A stretch of DNA of 61,096 nt from Bacteroidaceae bacterium (GCA_017933995.1 JAGBKI010000016.1:1-61096); one strand, 5' to 3'. Counted from the stretch's first letter, positions 14,780-24,372 are shown. Numbers and translations: made by a program. The notes: generated by a model from the letters alone, not told the origin.

Positions 14780-16450
14780 TCAGTACTTGAAAGTGCTTCC
14801 GCCGAGGAACTCGCGCAACAGCGAGGTGGGCGGCAGGGCTTTGGTGTCGAGCGGGGGGAGATAGGAGAGGAATTTGCGCAGGCGATAGGCTTCGCTGTAT
14901 TCGGGTTCGCTTTCGGGAACGGCCTCCAAGAGCGGCAGGGCTTCGCCGCGCAGGGCTGCAAGCTCGAAGAGCAGGGCCGTATTGACCATTTCGTCGGCCT
15001 CTTCCTGGAAGGGGAAAATCCAGCGGTCCTCTCCGCGACGCACACTGGGCCAGCGGCGGATGGTGTCGAGGGCGCTGTAGCCTCGGTACTTGTTGTCGCG
15101 CACGATGCGGCGAAGCAAGCGGTTGTCGGTGGTGGGAATGTAGTTGTGAAAGTCAAGTAGGACGGACGTAAGGGCACTGGCGTAAATGCGGAACTTGCAC
15201 TCGGCGGGCAGTTCGGCAGTCAGTTCGGGATTGAGGGCGTGTATGCCTTCCAGCACAAGGAGGTCGCCCTGGCGCAAACGCAGCCGGTTGCCGCTCTGCT
15301 CGCTCTTGCCTGTGAGGAAGTTGTAGCGGGGCAGTTCAACCTCCTCGCCCGCCAAGAGGGCGCGCATCTGCTGGTTGAAGAGCGGGATGTTGAGAGCGTG
15401 AATGTGCTCAAAGTCGTACTGGCCGTCGGCATCGAGGGGTGTTTTTTCGCGGTCCACGAAGTAGTCGTCCAACGACACGGGCACGGGACGCAGGCCGCAG
15501 ACGGCGAGTTGCACGCTGAGGCGTTTGGCAAAGGTTGTCTTGCCGCTCGACGAGGGACCAGCGATGAGGATGACGCGCAGTTCGGGACGCGCGGCAATGC
15601 GGTCGGCCAAGGCAGCAATCTTTTTCTCTTGTAGGGCTTCGCTCACGTTGATCAGCGTGCCGCCGTAGCCTTGTCGGCAGGCTTCGGCAAGCTGCCCAAT
15701 GGTGCTCACGCCAAGAATGTCCTGCCAACGGTGGTTTTCGCGAAAGACGTCGAACATCTTGTCCTGCTTGCGCCACGGGCGTAGTTCATCGGGCGCACCC
15801 GCGTCGGGCAAGCGCAGTATGAGGCCGCCGCCCCAGGGCATCACGTCAAAAAGATAAATCTGGCTGGTGCGCACTAAGAGCGAGCCGTAGAAATAGTCGG
15901 GCAGGCCGTCGAGGGTGTAGTAGTGCGTATAGAGCTTTCCGCAGCTCTCGAGCAGCTGCGCCTTGTCCTCCTGCCCGTGCTGGCGGAACAGGGCTGCGGC
16001 CTCGGTGGTCGGGGCGGTGACACGGCGGAAAGGCAGGTCGGCGGCAATGATTTCCTGCATGGCCTGTTTCAGCGCGGCAACCTCGTCGGCGGTGAGTGTG
16101 TCGGTTCCCTCGCGCAACAGGCGGCAGTAGAAACCGCCTGCCAAGGAAATTTCTATGCGCAGGCGCGAGCCGGGAAACAACGTGGCGGCGGCTTTGTAGA
16201 GCACAAAGAAGAGCGAACGGGTGTAAGTGCGCAGACCAGAGGCCGACGACGTGTCGAGAAACTCCACGTCCTTGCCCGAGAAGAGGGTGTAGTGCAGACC
16301 CTCGACTTTGTTGTTCACCTTTGCGCTGGTGGCGCCGTGGGGCATGTCGAGCTGGAGCATGTCGTAGACTTGCTCGAGGTTATAGCCTGCGGGAACGCTG
16401 TGGGTGCGCCCGGTGTTGCTGACGCGTATGGTGATGGTCTGTAGTGCCAT
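14780..16450 (-). CDS. Uridine kinase-like nucleoside kinase with N-terminal TGS-like domain
   Basis: A 556-residue cytosolic protein. The N-terminal 70 residues resemble a TGS/ubiquitin-like domain. Residues 70-285 resemble the threonyl-tRNA synthetase editing-type region (YYTLDGLPDYFYG). The C-terminal third is a PRK/uridine kinase domain with P-loop GPSSSGKTT (298-306) and PVSLDDYFVDREKTP after it. The expected reaction is phosphorylation of uridine or a similar nucleoside. This multi-domain form is common in Bacteroidetes and clostridia. It is monocistronic: the promoter lies at 16535-16543 and the bidirectional terminator at 14701-14738. The substrate has not been proven by sequence. Confidence 0.88.
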   Translation of the reverse strand: MALQTITIRVSNTGRTHSVPAGYNLEQVYDMLQLDMPHGATSAKVNNKVEGLHYTLFSGKDVEFLDTSSASGLRTYTRSLFFVLYKAAATLFPGSRLRIEISLAGGFYCRLLREGTDTLTADEVAALKQAMQEIIAADLPFRRVTAPTTEAAALFRQHGQEDKAQLLESCGKLYTHYYTLDGLPDYFYGSLLVRTSQIYLFDVMPWGGGLILRLPDAGAPDELRPWRKQDKMFDVFRENHRWQDILGVSTIGQLAEACRQGYGGTLINVSEALQEKKIAALADRIAARPELRVILIAGPSSSGKTTFAKRLSVQLAVCGLRPVPVSLDDYFVDREKTPLDADGQYDFEHIHALNIPLFNQQMRALLAGEEVELPRYNFLTGKSEQSGNRLRLRQGDLLVLEGIHALNPELTAELPAECKFRIYASALTSVLLDFHNYIPTTDNRLLRRIVRDNKYRGYSALDTIRRWPSVRRGEDRWIFPFQEEADEMVNTALLFELAALRGEALPLLEAVPESEPEYSEAYRLRKFLSYLPPLDTKALPPTSLLREFLGGSTFKY

Positions 16451-16534
16451 AAAGCGGATTGTTTATCAGTTTTTACAAGGTTGGGAAACACGCGCGGCGA
16501 GAGGCCGACAGAGCGTTCCGCTGCGCATACGGCG

Positions 16535-16543
16535 GCAAATATA
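16535..16543 (-). promoter_or_regulatory. Promoter -7 box of the uridine kinase-like gene
   Basis: On the minus strand the box reads TATATTTGC. A weak CTTG lies about 21 nt upstream. The predicted leader is about 80 nt. Confidence 0.68.
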
Positions 16544-16632
16544 TACAATTTCCCCGTGGCGCACAAGCCGACAGGCCGTATGCCACGGGGCAAAAGGAAG
16601 ATGTTTGCGAATTACAGGACAGACGACGGGCT

Positions 16633-17016
16633 TTATAGTTGCTGTTCGAGGAACTCGGCGGCGTCGGCCACACAGTCGGGGCATTCGCGCAGCACCTTGC
16701 CGGTGCCCACGCCTTTGAGCAACTTGCACTGCGTGGCGCCGTTGCGCTGGTGGAACTGCGTCATCACCTTACGCATACGCTGCCGGGCCACATTTCTGTC
16801 GCCGCTGGCCAGTCCCAACACGATGCCCGCACCGACCAGCGCCCCGCAGGAGCCTTCCATCGTGCCCATGCCCACGGCGAACGCCCCGCCGAGCGCTTGG
16901 GCCGTGGCGTCGTCGATGCCGGCCTTGTCGCGGTAGGTGCACAACACGGCCTGCGCACAGTTGTACTGCCCGCTGCGCTTCTTTTCGGCGGCTTCGGTTT
17001 TTCTACTTTCCATCAT
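16633..17016 (-). CDS. C_GCAxxG_C_C family (redox-type) protein
   Basis: A 127-residue cytosolic protein with the family's spaced cysteines: C20, C26, C57 in GSCGALVGAG, C97, C112 and C115 (ECPDC). The family is thought to bind a redox cofactor through these Cys, but its role is not settled. It starts inside the end of the upstream membrane Fe-S gene (14 nt overlap), which implies translational coupling. With the ferredoxin first in the operon, the three genes read as one electron-transfer unit. That functional link is inferred from context. Confidence 0.9.
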   Translation of the reverse strand: MMESRKTEAAEKKRSGQYNCAQAVLCTYRDKAGIDDATAQALGGAFAVGMGTMEGSCGALVGAGIVLGLASGDRNVARQRMRKVMTQFHQRNGATQCKLLKGVGTGKVLRECPDCVADAAEFLEQQL

Positions 17017-17593
17017 ACTGCTTGTTTTTGGCTTTACAAATCATCTGTGTCATGTTGCCCATCGGACAGAACACGCACCATGTCCTCGGGCGAAAGAAAA
17101 CGGTGAGCAGCACACCCACGATGAGCGATGTGAGCATGATGCCGTACAGACCGAAGGCGAACTGCGCCCGCCACGGCTCCACTGCAACGGGATAGGCCCA
17201 ATGCCAAGGCACGTGGAACGTCCAGAGCAGATGAATGGTCTCGGAGAGGCTCGAAGCGCCCTGCGCCACAAGCACGGTGATATAGACCATCTGCACGAAG
17301 AAGAACAGGAAAAACACGAGGAAACCGTTGCGGAACCAGCGTGAGGAGAGCCAGCGCGGAGCCAGGCGGCGGCGCGAAAGTTTCAGCGTGTTGCCGATGA
17401 GCAGGAAAAGCTGGCCGCGACCGCAATAGTTGTTGCAATATCCCTTCGTGCCGCCGAAAATGGCCATCAGCAAGGGGATGAGAAAACAGATGACGCCGAG
17501 CCAGGCGAACACAATGTTGAAAAAACCGAGGGTGAAGTAGGTTGCGGAGACGATCCACAGGTAGTCGCTCCACTTTTTGCGCTGCTGTTTCAT
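17003..17593 (-). CDS. Membrane protein with Cys motifs of the NapH/polyferredoxin type
   Basis: A 196-residue inner-membrane protein with about four or five hydrophobic segments (VSATYFTLGFFNIVFAWLGV, FLVFFLFFFVQMVYITVLVA, GIMLTSLIVGVLLTVFF). Two short Cys motifs face the same side: GYCNNYCGRG (C53, C57) and CVFCPMGN (C173, C176). They resemble the CxxxCP loops of NapH and related proteins. The classic double 4Fe-4S ferredoxin tail is absent here and is instead encoded by the gene just upstream, which overlaps by 4 nt (ATGA). Together the two make a split polyferredoxin. Confidence 0.88.
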   Translation of the reverse strand: MKQQRKKWSDYLWIVSATYFTLGFFNIVFAWLGVICFLIPLLMAIFGGTKGYCNNYCGRGQLFLLIGNTLKLSRRRLAPRWLSSRWFRNGFLVFFLFFFVQMVYITVLVAQGASSLSETIHLLWTFHVPWHWAYPVAVEPWRAQFAFGLYGIMLTSLIVGVLLTVFFRPRTWCVFCPMGNMTQMICKAKNKQYDGK

Positions 17594-17820
17594 TCGTTTT
17601 CGACTTTATGCATTACACCTGCGGGGCACGCCTTTACGCAAAGGCCGCAACCGATACACTTCTCATCGTTGACCACGGCGTAACAGCCACGCCACACACT
17701 GACCGCTCCACGCGGGCAGGCTTTGACACAGACTCCGCACGCCACACAGCGCTTGCGCTCGTTCTCGGCGCGGAAACGCGGACGGCGGCGGACGTGGGGA
17801 GTTTTTTTCATCTCGTCCAT
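17590..17820 (-). CDS. 2[4Fe-4S] ferredoxin
   Basis: A 76-residue ferredoxin. It has two complete cluster motifs, CVACGVCVKACP and CIGCGLCVKACP, each with the proline after the fourth Cys. The N-terminus (KKTPHVRRRPRFRAENERKR) is strongly basic. Start at 17820 (MDEMKK) or at Met4 (17811); the much longer open frame upstream overlaps the OstA-like region and has no ferredoxin features. It overlaps the next gene by 4 nt. It can pass electrons to the membrane protein and on to the C_GCAxxG_C_C protein. Confidence 0.88.
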   Translation of the reverse strand: MDEMKKTPHVRRRPRFRAENERKRCVACGVCVKACPRGAVSVWRGCYAVVNDEKCIGCGLCVKACPAGVMHKVENE

Positions 17821-17939
17821 AAAAAATCGGAGTTTAGGTTTGATAACGTCCCCTATCGGGCAAAAAGGATGCCAAAACAAACAGAGAGGGCATCCGGCAA
17901 GCCATCGCGCAGAAGCAACACGCGTCCGCGCGGGCAGAA

Positions 17940-19928
17940 TCAGTCGCTGGGCGGAAGGGTTTGGAGGGGTGCGGCGCGGCGCACGGTGGTGCGCAGTTCG
18001 GTGCCGCTCTTCTTGGGCCGCCACTCCATCAGGTCGTCGGCGGAGAGCGGGCGTATGTAGTCGAACCAGGCGAAGTTGTCGAGATAGGTCTGCGAGCGCG
18101 GCGCGAGACCCACGGCGTAGAAATAACTTTCGGCGGCGGGCGTCCAGATGCGGCGCAGTTTGCGCTCACGGATGTCCATACGCATGGCGGTGGTCTCGGT
18201 GTAGTTGTGGTAGAGCAGCAGGCTGTCCTTCTCAAGCGGGAACATCACGGCGCGGACGTTGCCCTGGGCCTCGTTGCGCACAATTTCGCCCTCGTCGAAA
18301 TAGGCGCGCAACTGGTGGGCGGAGAGTTGGTTGAAGTGGGTGCTGTCCACCTGCTCGGCGACGAGGGCCTGGCGGTTGACGTAGATGCTGTCGACGGTGC
18401 TGTCGTTCACGTAGACGACGATTTCCTCGCCGAGCACCTGCCGCTGGTCGCTCCACACAATGGGGTCGCGCAGGAGGCGTATGGTGCTGGCGCGCTGGTC
18501 GAAGACGAGGGTGTCGCAGACGGCCTGCACGTCGTCGCGGTAGGCGCGGACGTGGCGGATGCCGCGCACCACGCGGTAGGCGGTGTCGGTGTCGAGGTTG
18601 TAGGTGTGGATGCGCAGCGTGTCGGCGTGGGCGGAGAGCACCTGCGGCTGCGAGAAGTCCTCGACGAGGGCGTGGCCGGTGGCCATCCCCTCGCCGGTGA
18701 GTTGGTTGTAGGCCACGCTGTCGCCGCGCAGGCGCGCCCGTCGCTTGAAGTCCTGCATATCGACCTCGCCGACGGCACGCAGCCAGCCGGTCTTGTCGTT
18801 GTATTCGCCGCGATGGGCGGTGAGGTCCTGCTGCGCGAGGTGGTCTTGGAAGTGCATATTGTCGTAGGCGTGGGCCTCGCCGGTCACTTCGTTGTAGTCA
18901 CCGCGCTCGCAGGTGAGGGTGCGCTGGGTGGGTATCTCGGTGAAGACGACGTGGCCGTAGCCCTTGACGAGTTTCTCGCGCTCGTAGTACTCGCCCCGGT
19001 CACAGGTAAGGGTGCGCTGGTTGAGGCGGTCGGTGTAGCGCACGTTGCCGTCGGCGTTGAGCAGGCCGGTGTTCTCGTTGTAGACGGCGTTGTCGCTGAC
19101 GAGGGTGCGCTGCTGCGGGCGGTCGGTGTAGGTGACGTGGCCGTAGACGTGGGCCAGGCCGGTGCGCTTGTCGTAGTGGAGGGAGTCGCCGGTGAGTTCG
19201 CGCCCCTGGGGCTTGATGAGTTTGCTGTTGCGCGTCATGCGGGCCTCGCGCGTGTCGGTGTTGTAGTAGGCGTCCTCGGTGTAGATGTTGTTGTCGCGGC
19301 TGATGATGTTGCTGGGACCCAGCAGGTGCGCCCAGTGCGTGTGGAGGTTGTAGTGGAGGTCGTTGGTGGTGAGGTTGAACCGCTCACCCCGCAGGTGGAC
19401 GTTGTTGGAGAAGTAGGACTCGCGCGAGCCGGTGAAGTACTCGCCGTTGTCGCTGGTGAGCGTGCTGCCGCCGTCGATGAGTTTGCCGCCGTCGAAGTAG
19501 CGTCCGCAGCCCTCGGCGCGATAATAAACGAGGCTGTCGGTGATGAGCGTGCGGGCGCGGTGCTTGAGGGTGACGTCGCGCCCGGTCATGCGGCCTATCT
19601 GCGACTGTCCGTCGTAGAACAGGCGTTCGCCGGTGAGCGATAGGGTGTCGCCCTGGAGGAGACGGACGTGGCCGAAGGCTTTGAAGGAGTTGGTGCTCTG
19701 GTAGAAAACGGCGCTGTCGCTGAAAAGTTGCATCGCGCCCTGCTTGAAGTGCACCTTGCCGGCCAGGCGGCGGGCGTCGGGGTCGACGGCGCGGTCGTAC
19801 ATGTTGCGGTCGGCGTGGACCAGTTCCACACGCTCGTCGGCGGTGCCGCCCCGCTGCGCAAATGCAGCAAGCCCTCCTGCGAGCAGGAGGGATGCGAAAA
19901 GGAATATGCGCCGCAGGCGTAGGGTCAT
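17940..19928 (-). CDS. OstA/LptA-like outer-membrane biogenesis protein
   Basis: A 662-residue exported protein. The signal peptide is residues 1-24 (RRIFLFASLLLAGGLAAFAQ). It consists of repeating beta strands of the OstA/LptD N-terminal type. About 10 repeats of a motif such as DNAVYNENTGLLNADGNVRY are visible from residue 60 to 480 (for example ERGDYNEVTGEAHAYDNMHF). The C-terminal about 150 residues are less repetitive. It probably takes part in transport of lipopolysaccharide across the periplasm, but it lacks an obvious LptD barrel. ATG at 19928 gives the signal peptide; upstream codons in this frame overlap the SurA-like gene. The SurA-like gene lies 23 bp upstream. Confidence 0.88.
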   Translation of the reverse strand: MTLRLRRIFLFASLLLAGGLAAFAQRGGTADERVELVHADRNMYDRAVDPDARRLAGKVHFKQGAMQLFSDSAVFYQSTNSFKAFGHVRLLQGDTLSLTGERLFYDGQSQIGRMTGRDVTLKHRARTLITDSLVYYRAEGCGRYFDGGKLIDGGSTLTSDNGEYFTGSRESYFSNNVHLRGERFNLTTNDLHYNLHTHWAHLLGPSNIISRDNNIYTEDAYYNTDTREARMTRNSKLIKPQGRELTGDSLHYDKRTGLAHVYGHVTYTDRPQQRTLVSDNAVYNENTGLLNADGNVRYTDRLNQRTLTCDRGEYYEREKLVKGYGHVVFTEIPTQRTLTCERGDYNEVTGEAHAYDNMHFQDHLAQQDLTAHRGEYNDKTGWLRAVGEVDMQDFKRRARLRGDSVAYNQLTGEGMATGHALVEDFSQPQVLSAHADTLRIHTYNLDTDTAYRVVRGIRHVRAYRDDVQAVCDTLVFDQRASTIRLLRDPIVWSDQRQVLGEEIVVYVNDSTVDSIYVNRQALVAEQVDSTHFNQLSAHQLRAYFDEGEIVRNEAQGNVRAVMFPLEKDSLLLYHNYTETTAMRMDIRERKLRRIWTPAAESYFYAVGLAPRSQTYLDNFAWFDYIRPLSADDLMEWRPKKSGTELRTTVRRAAPLQTLPPSD

Positions 19929-19951
19929 AGCGGGCGGAAGGGATCGTGCAG

Positions 19952-21304
19952 TTATTGCTGGGCGGTGCCCCAGCCGTCGTAGTGGAAGGTGCAGCCCTGC
20001 CAGTCGGGGTCGATGCGCACGTAGGTGGTGCGTATCTTCTCGCGTACCCACTCCTCCAGGCGCGCCTCGCGGCGTTCGTTGAGGAGCATCTCCTGGAGGG
20101 CTTCGTAGTCGCTGGCGAGGGTGGCGCGGTGGGCGGGGATGCGGTTCTTGAGGCGCACGATGGCGCAGACGGTCTGGTGCTTCTGGTTGGTGAAGATGAA
20201 CGAGCGCGACACTTCGCCCACCTGTAGCGTGTCGACGGCGCGGGCCAGTTCGCGCGACATGTCGGCCAGGGCGAAGCGCGAGGACATGTCGTAGCCGTCG
20301 GTGTTGGCCATCAGACCGTCGGAGAGGCGCGTGTCCTTGTCGTCGCTGAACAGCAGCACGGCGCGGCTGAAGTCGATGTGGCCGCTGCGGATGCTGTCGC
20401 CGATGGAGTCGAGGCGCACGAGGTAGCGCTGGTACTCGCTGTCGTCGATGTGGGGCTTCATCAGGATGTGGCGCACGTTGACCTTGTCGCCACGCTTCTC
20501 GACGAGCTGGATGATGTGGTAGCCGAACTGCGTCTTGACGACCTTTGACACCTTGCCCGGCTCGGTGAGCGAGAAGGCGACGTTCGAGAACTCGGGCACC
20601 CACTCGCTCTTGCCGTGGAAGCCGAGTTCGCCGCCGCCGCTGGCGCTGCCGTCCTGACTATAGGATCGCGCCAACACGCGGAAGTCGGCCTGGCCGGTAT
20701 TGACGCGGCGCGCCATATCGCGCAGTTGGTCGGTGATGTAGGCCACCTCCTCGGGCGAGGCCTGCGGCTCAAGGGTGATGACCTGCAACTCGTACTGGTC
20801 GGGGATGAGGGGCAGGCTGTCGGCGGGCAGGCTCTCGAAGCGGGCGCGAACCTCGGCGGGCGTGACGCGGATGTTCTTCACAAGGCTCTGCTGTACGCTC
20901 TGCACCATGCTCTGCTCGCGCTGACGCTGGATGAGGTCCTCGCGCAGTTGGGCGAAGGTCTTGTGGGCCTGCAACTCGACGTTCTCGCGCGAGCCGTAAG
21001 CCTCGATGTAGCGGTCGAGCATCGTCTCGACGCGGCTCTTGATGGTGGCCTCGCTCACCTCCACGCTGTCAAGTTCGGCCTGGTGGAGGTAGAGTTTCTG
21101 CACGGCGATCTGCTCGGGTATCTCGCAATAGGGGTTGGTGACGGGGATGCCCTGCATCTCGTAGCTGACGCGCGTCTCCTCGACGTCGCTGAGCAGGATG
21201 GGCTCGTTGCCTACAACCCACACCACCTTGTCAATCACCTGCTGGCCGCTGGCGCAGAGCGTGGAGGCGGCGCAGAGGGCAAGGGCAAAGAGTTTCTTAC
21301 GCAT
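19952..21304 (-). CDS. SurA-like periplasmic peptidyl-prolyl isomerase
   Basis: A 450-residue exported chaperone. Signal peptide residues 1-20 (ALCAASTLCASGQ). The N-terminal SurA-type helical region starts VIDKVVWVVGNEPILLSDVE. Two parvulin-like domains follow: one near 170-275 (with SGGGELGFHGKSEWVPEFSN and TQFGYHIIQLVEKRG) and a second, more divergent one near 278-375. The protein should fold outer-membrane proteins during transit. It sits between a second parvulin gene (16 bp upstream) and the OstA-like gene, a usual Bacteroidetes arrangement. The conserved order supports a shared operon. Confidence 0.93.
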   Translation of the reverse strand: MRKKLFALALCAASTLCASGQQVIDKVVWVVGNEPILLSDVEETRVSYEMQGIPVTNPYCEIPEQIAVQKLYLHQAELDSVEVSEATIKSRVETMLDRYIEAYGSRENVELQAHKTFAQLREDLIQRQREQSMVQSVQQSLVKNIRVTPAEVRARFESLPADSLPLIPDQYELQVITLEPQASPEEVAYITDQLRDMARRVNTGQADFRVLARSYSQDGSASGGGELGFHGKSEWVPEFSNVAFSLTEPGKVSKVVKTQFGYHIIQLVEKRGDKVNVRHILMKPHIDDSEYQRYLVRLDSIGDSIRSGHIDFSRAVLLFSDDKDTRLSDGLMANTDGYDMSSRFALADMSRELARAVDTLQVGEVSRSFIFTNQKHQTVCAIVRLKNRIPAHRATLASDYEALQEMLLNERREARLEEWVREKIRTTYVRIDPDWQGCTFHYDGWGTAQQ

Positions 21305-21320
21305 AACGTGAGGATGAGGG

Positions 21321-22745
21321 TCAGTCGTGGTTGTTCACCGTGCGGAGCACGTCGGGGTTGATGTGATGGGGATAGCGCTGGCGCAGCTGCTCTACCCACT
21401 GGTCTTCGAGCACGCGCTGGTAGTCGCCGACCACCTGCTGCAGCACGTCCTCGTAGCCCGTGGGCTGCTTGTAGGTCTTGCCCACCACTTTCTCGTAGGG
21501 GAAGGCGGCGAGGGGCTGGCCGCTGCCGCCAAAGACGAGGCGGTCGATCGTGGCGTTCTCGCCCTGGCGCGCCACGAGGAACTTGCTGACGCGCACCTGC
21601 TGGCCGTCGCGGTTGAACTCGGCGTCGACGAGTTGGGAGAGGTTGTCGGCCCCGGCGTTCTTCTTGACAAAGGAGAGGGCGCGCTTGAAGATTTTCTTCG
21701 ACTTGGCCTGCACGATGTAGCCACGGAAGCGGGGGGCGTCCCAGGCGTACTGCGCGCGATTGGCCTCGAAGTGGCGGCGCAGCCCGGCCTCGTCGGCGAC
21801 GGCGGGCTTCCACACCTGGTTCTGCGACGCCTCGAAGAAGAGCAGGCCCTCGCGGTATTCCTGCACGAGGTAGCGCAGCGACGTGGTGTCGCCGAGGTGG
21901 GCGTTGAGCACGCTGTCGAGGATGGCCTCGCGGGTGAGGCGGCCTCCGCTCTGTGCCACGAGGCGCTCGATGCGGTGCTCGGCGCTGGCCTCCTCAATGC
22001 CCTGGCGCTTGAGGTTGTTGACGATGGTGGGATAGAGTTCCTCAAAGGGCTGCAGGGGCTGGCGGTCGCGCATCTGGATGATGTGGTAGCCGTAGGCCGT
22101 GAGCACGGGCTGGGAGATGTCGCCCTTGTTGAGTTTATAGGCGGCGTCCTCAAACTCCTTGACCAGTTCACCCGGGCCGACGGGGCGGAGCATACCGCCG
22201 TAGCGGGCGGAGCCGGGGTCCTGGCTCACCTGCATGGCCAGTTGGGCGAAGTCGGCACCGGCGCGCAGGGCGTTGTAGACGCTGTCGGCGCGCTGCTTAA
22301 TGACAGCGCGCTGGCCCTCGGTGGCATCGGCGGGGACGAGCAGCAGGATGTGGGAAAGCGTCAGGATGTCCTTGCCCTGCAAACGCCCGGCGACGTCATC
22401 GTAGAGGCTGCGCGCCACGCTGTCGATGAACTGCTGGTAGACGAGGTAGGGCGTGAGTTGGGCGTCGCGGTAGGTGCGGTACTCGGCCTGGAGGGCACCC
22501 AACGTATCAAGCCCGGCGTCCTCGGCGGCAAGCACCTTGAGTTTGTAGTTGAGGTACATCTCGGCGTACTCCTCGGGCGTCTTCTCCTCGACGGCACCCT
22601 GCTCGCCGCTGTTCTTGTTGTAGGCATACTCGAACTCGCCGCGCGTCACCTTGAAATGGCCCACGGTCATCAGCACGGGGTCGGTCTGCGCCGTGACGCC
22701 GAGGGCGGCGGCGAAAAGGAGGAGGGAGGAAAGTATCTTCTTCAT
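21321..22745 (-). CDS. PpiC/parvulin-type peptidyl-prolyl isomerase
   Basis: A 474-residue exported protein with a signal peptide (residues 1-19, LLLFAAALGVTAQ). A parvulin domain lies near 120-240, with ILTLSHILLLVPA, then GSARYGGMLRPVGPGELVKEF and TAYGYHIIQMRDR. The C-terminal half (245-474) is helical and less conserved. Start at 22745 is chosen for the signal peptide. The upstream open frame runs into the iterated repeat at 22748-22852. It is first in the PpiC-SurA-OstA run. The role is envelope protein folding, in parallel with SurA. Confidence 0.92.
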   Translation of the reverse strand: MKKILSSLLLFAAALGVTAQTDPVLMTVGHFKVTRGEFEYAYNKNSGEQGAVEEKTPEEYAEMYLNYKLKVLAAEDAGLDTLGALQAEYRTYRDAQLTPYLVYQQFIDSVARSLYDDVAGRLQGKDILTLSHILLLVPADATEGQRAVIKQRADSVYNALRAGADFAQLAMQVSQDPGSARYGGMLRPVGPGELVKEFEDAAYKLNKGDISQPVLTAYGYHIIQMRDRQPLQPFEELYPTIVNNLKRQGIEEASAEHRIERLVAQSGGRLTREAILDSVLNAHLGDTTSLRYLVQEYREGLLFFEASQNQVWKPAVADEAGLRRHFEANRAQYAWDAPRFRGYIVQAKSKKIFKRALSFVKKNAGADNLSQLVDAEFNRDGQQVRVSKFLVARQGENATIDRLVFGGSGQPLAAFPYEKVVGKTYKQPTGYEDVLQQVVGDYQRVLEDQWVEQLRQRYPHHINPDVLRTVNNHD

Positions 22746-22747
22746 CA

Positions 22748-22852
22748 GTTTACAATTAAAAGATAAAAGGTAAAAAGTAAAAGATGAGTTACTGAAAGCC
22801 ATTAGTCTCGCGCAAGCCAATGGCCAATGGTCAATGGTCAATGGTCAATGGC
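22748..22852. repeat. Iterated-unit repeat: AAAAGATA-type arm plus four 7 nt CAATGGT units
   Basis: One side (22754-22798, AATTAAAAGATAAAAGG to GATGAGTTACTG) is homologous to the left arm of the hairpin at 13517. The other side (22820-22850) consists of CCAATGG and TCAATGG tandem units with a 7 nt period. The two sides do not pair well. It occupies the whole guaB-ppiC spacer. Confidence 0.8.
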
Positions 22853-22853
22853 C

Positions 22854-24338
22854 TCAATCGTTGGGGCGGCTGTAGTTGGGGGCTTCGCTGGTGATGGTGA
22901 TGTCGTGGGGGTGGCTCTCGTGGACACCGGCACCCGTGATGCGGACGAACTTGGCCGCGTGCAGATCGTCGATGGACGCCGCGCCGCAGTAACCCATGCC
23001 CGAACGGAGGCCGCCGCACAGTTGGTAGAGGACTTCCTGCACGCTGCCTTTGTAAGGCACGCGCCCGGCGATGCCCTCCGGCACGAGTTTCTTGGTCTCT
23101 TTCACGCCGCCCTGGAAGTAGCGGTCGCTGGAGCCGTTCTCCATGGCTTCGAGCGAGCCCATGCCACGGTAGGTCTTGAACTTACGGCCGTTGAAGATGA
23201 TGGTTTCGCCGGGGGATTCCTCGGTACCGGCCACGAGGCTGCCAATCATCACGCAACTGCCACCGGCTGCGAGTGCCTTGACGACGTCGCCGCTGTAGCG
23301 CAGGCCGCCGTCGGCGATAAGAGGTACGCCGGTGCCTTGCAGCGCGCTGTAGACGTCGTAGACGGCGCTGAGTTGGGGCACGCCCACACCGGCCACGACG
23401 CGCGTGGTGCAGATGCTGCCCGGGCCGATGCCCACCTTCACGCCGTCGGCGCCGTTGGCGGCAAGCAAAGCGGCGGCTTCGCCCGTGGCCACGTTGCCCA
23501 CCACGACATCCACCTGCGGGAATGCGGCTTTGGCCTCGCGCAGTTTCTCGACCACACCCCGGCTGTGGCCGTGGGCGGTGTCGATGACGATGGCGTCCAC
23601 TCCGGCGCTGACAAGGGCCTGCATACGGTCGAGCGTGTCGGGGGTGACACCCACACCGGCGGCCACGCGCAGGCGGCCCTTGTCGTCCTTGCAGGCCATG
23701 GGTTTGTCTTTGGCCTTGGTGATGTCCTTATAGGTGATGAGCCCCACGAGGTGGCCCTGAGCGTCGACAACGGGGAGTTTCTCAATCTTGTTCTCCTGCA
23801 AAATGCGGGCGGCCTCGGCCAGGTCGACCTGCTGCTGTGTGACAACAAGGTTCTCGCTGGTCATCACGGTGTCGATGGGCTTCGACTGGTCGCGCTCGAA
23901 ACGCAGGTCACGGTTGGTGACGATGCCTACAAGGCGCTTCTCCTCGTCTACAACGGGGATGCCGCCGATGTGGTACTCAGCCATCAGGTCGAGCGCGTCG
24001 CCCACAGTGCGGCCGCGCGCGATGGTCACGGGGTCGTAAATCATACCGTTCTCGGCGCGCTTGACAATGGCCACCTGGCGTGCCTGCTCGTCGATGCTCA
24101 TGTTCTTGTGGATGACACCGATGCCGCCCTCGCGGGCTATGGCGATGGCCATCTTGGCTTCGGTCACTGTGTCCATGGCAGCGGTGACGAACGGGATTTG
24201 CAGGGGGATGTGGCGGGAGAAACGGGCGTTGAGACTGACTTCGCGGGGAAGCACTTCGCTGTAGGCGGGGATGAGCAGCACATCGTCGAACGTGAGACCG
24301 TCCATGACGATTTTGTCTTGAGTGAAATTGGAGGCCAT
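22854..24338 (-). CDS. guaB: IMP dehydrogenase
   Basis: A 494-residue cytosolic enzyme that oxidises IMP to XMP with NAD, the committed step of GMP synthesis. A TIM barrel starts at residue 10 ([19 protein letters not shown]). It is interrupted near 95-215 by two CBS domains ([20 protein letters not shown], then [20 protein letters not shown]). The catalytic Cys is in GPGSICTTR near residue 307, followed by [10 protein letters not shown] and the flap. The length is standard. A -7 box is present at 24364-24372. The gene precedes the PpiC-SurA-OstA genes on the same strand and may share their transcript through the repeat-filled spacer. Confidence 0.96.
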   Translation of the reverse strand: MASNFTQDKIVMDGLTFDDVLLIPAYSEVLPREVSLNARFSRHIPLQIPFVTAAMDTVTEAKMAIAIAREGGIGVIHKNMSIDEQARQVAIVKRAENGMIYDPVTIARGRTVGDALDLMAEYHIGGIPVVDEEKRLVGIVTNRDLRFERDQSKPIDTVMTSENLVVTQQQVDLAEAARILQENKIEKLPVVDAQGHLVGLITYKDITKAKDKPMACKDDKGRLRVAAGVGVTPDTLDRMQALVSAGVDAIVIDTAHGHSRGVVEKLREAKAAFPQVDVVVGNVATGEAAALLAANGADGVKVGIGPGSICTTRVVAGVGVPQLSAVYDVYSALQGTGVPLIADGGLRYSGDVVKALAAGGSCVMIGSLVAGTEESPGETIIFNGRKFKTYRGMGSLEAMENGSSDRYFQGGVKETKKLVPEGIAGRVPYKGSVQEVLYQLCGGLRSGMGYCGAASIDDLHAAKFVRITGAGVHESHPHDITITSEAPNYSRPND

Positions 24339-24363
24339 AAAAAACAGTCGTTTCTAATTGGCC

Positions 24364-24372
24364 GCAAAAATA
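24364..24372 (-). promoter_or_regulatory. Promoter -7 box of guaB
   Basis: The minus strand reads TATTTTTGC, about 25 nt before the guaB ATG. No strong -33 box is seen. Confidence 0.65.

Noticed and set aside
17961-19643. 560-codon plus-strand frame opposite the OstA-like gene
   Set aside because: It is a Val/Gly/Ala-rich shadow caused by codon bias of the real minus-strand gene.
20082-20603. N-terminal extension of the OstA-like frame over the SurA-like gene
   Set aside because: The extension is Arg/Pro/His-rich, overlaps a real gene, and a signal peptide follows at the internal Met (19928).
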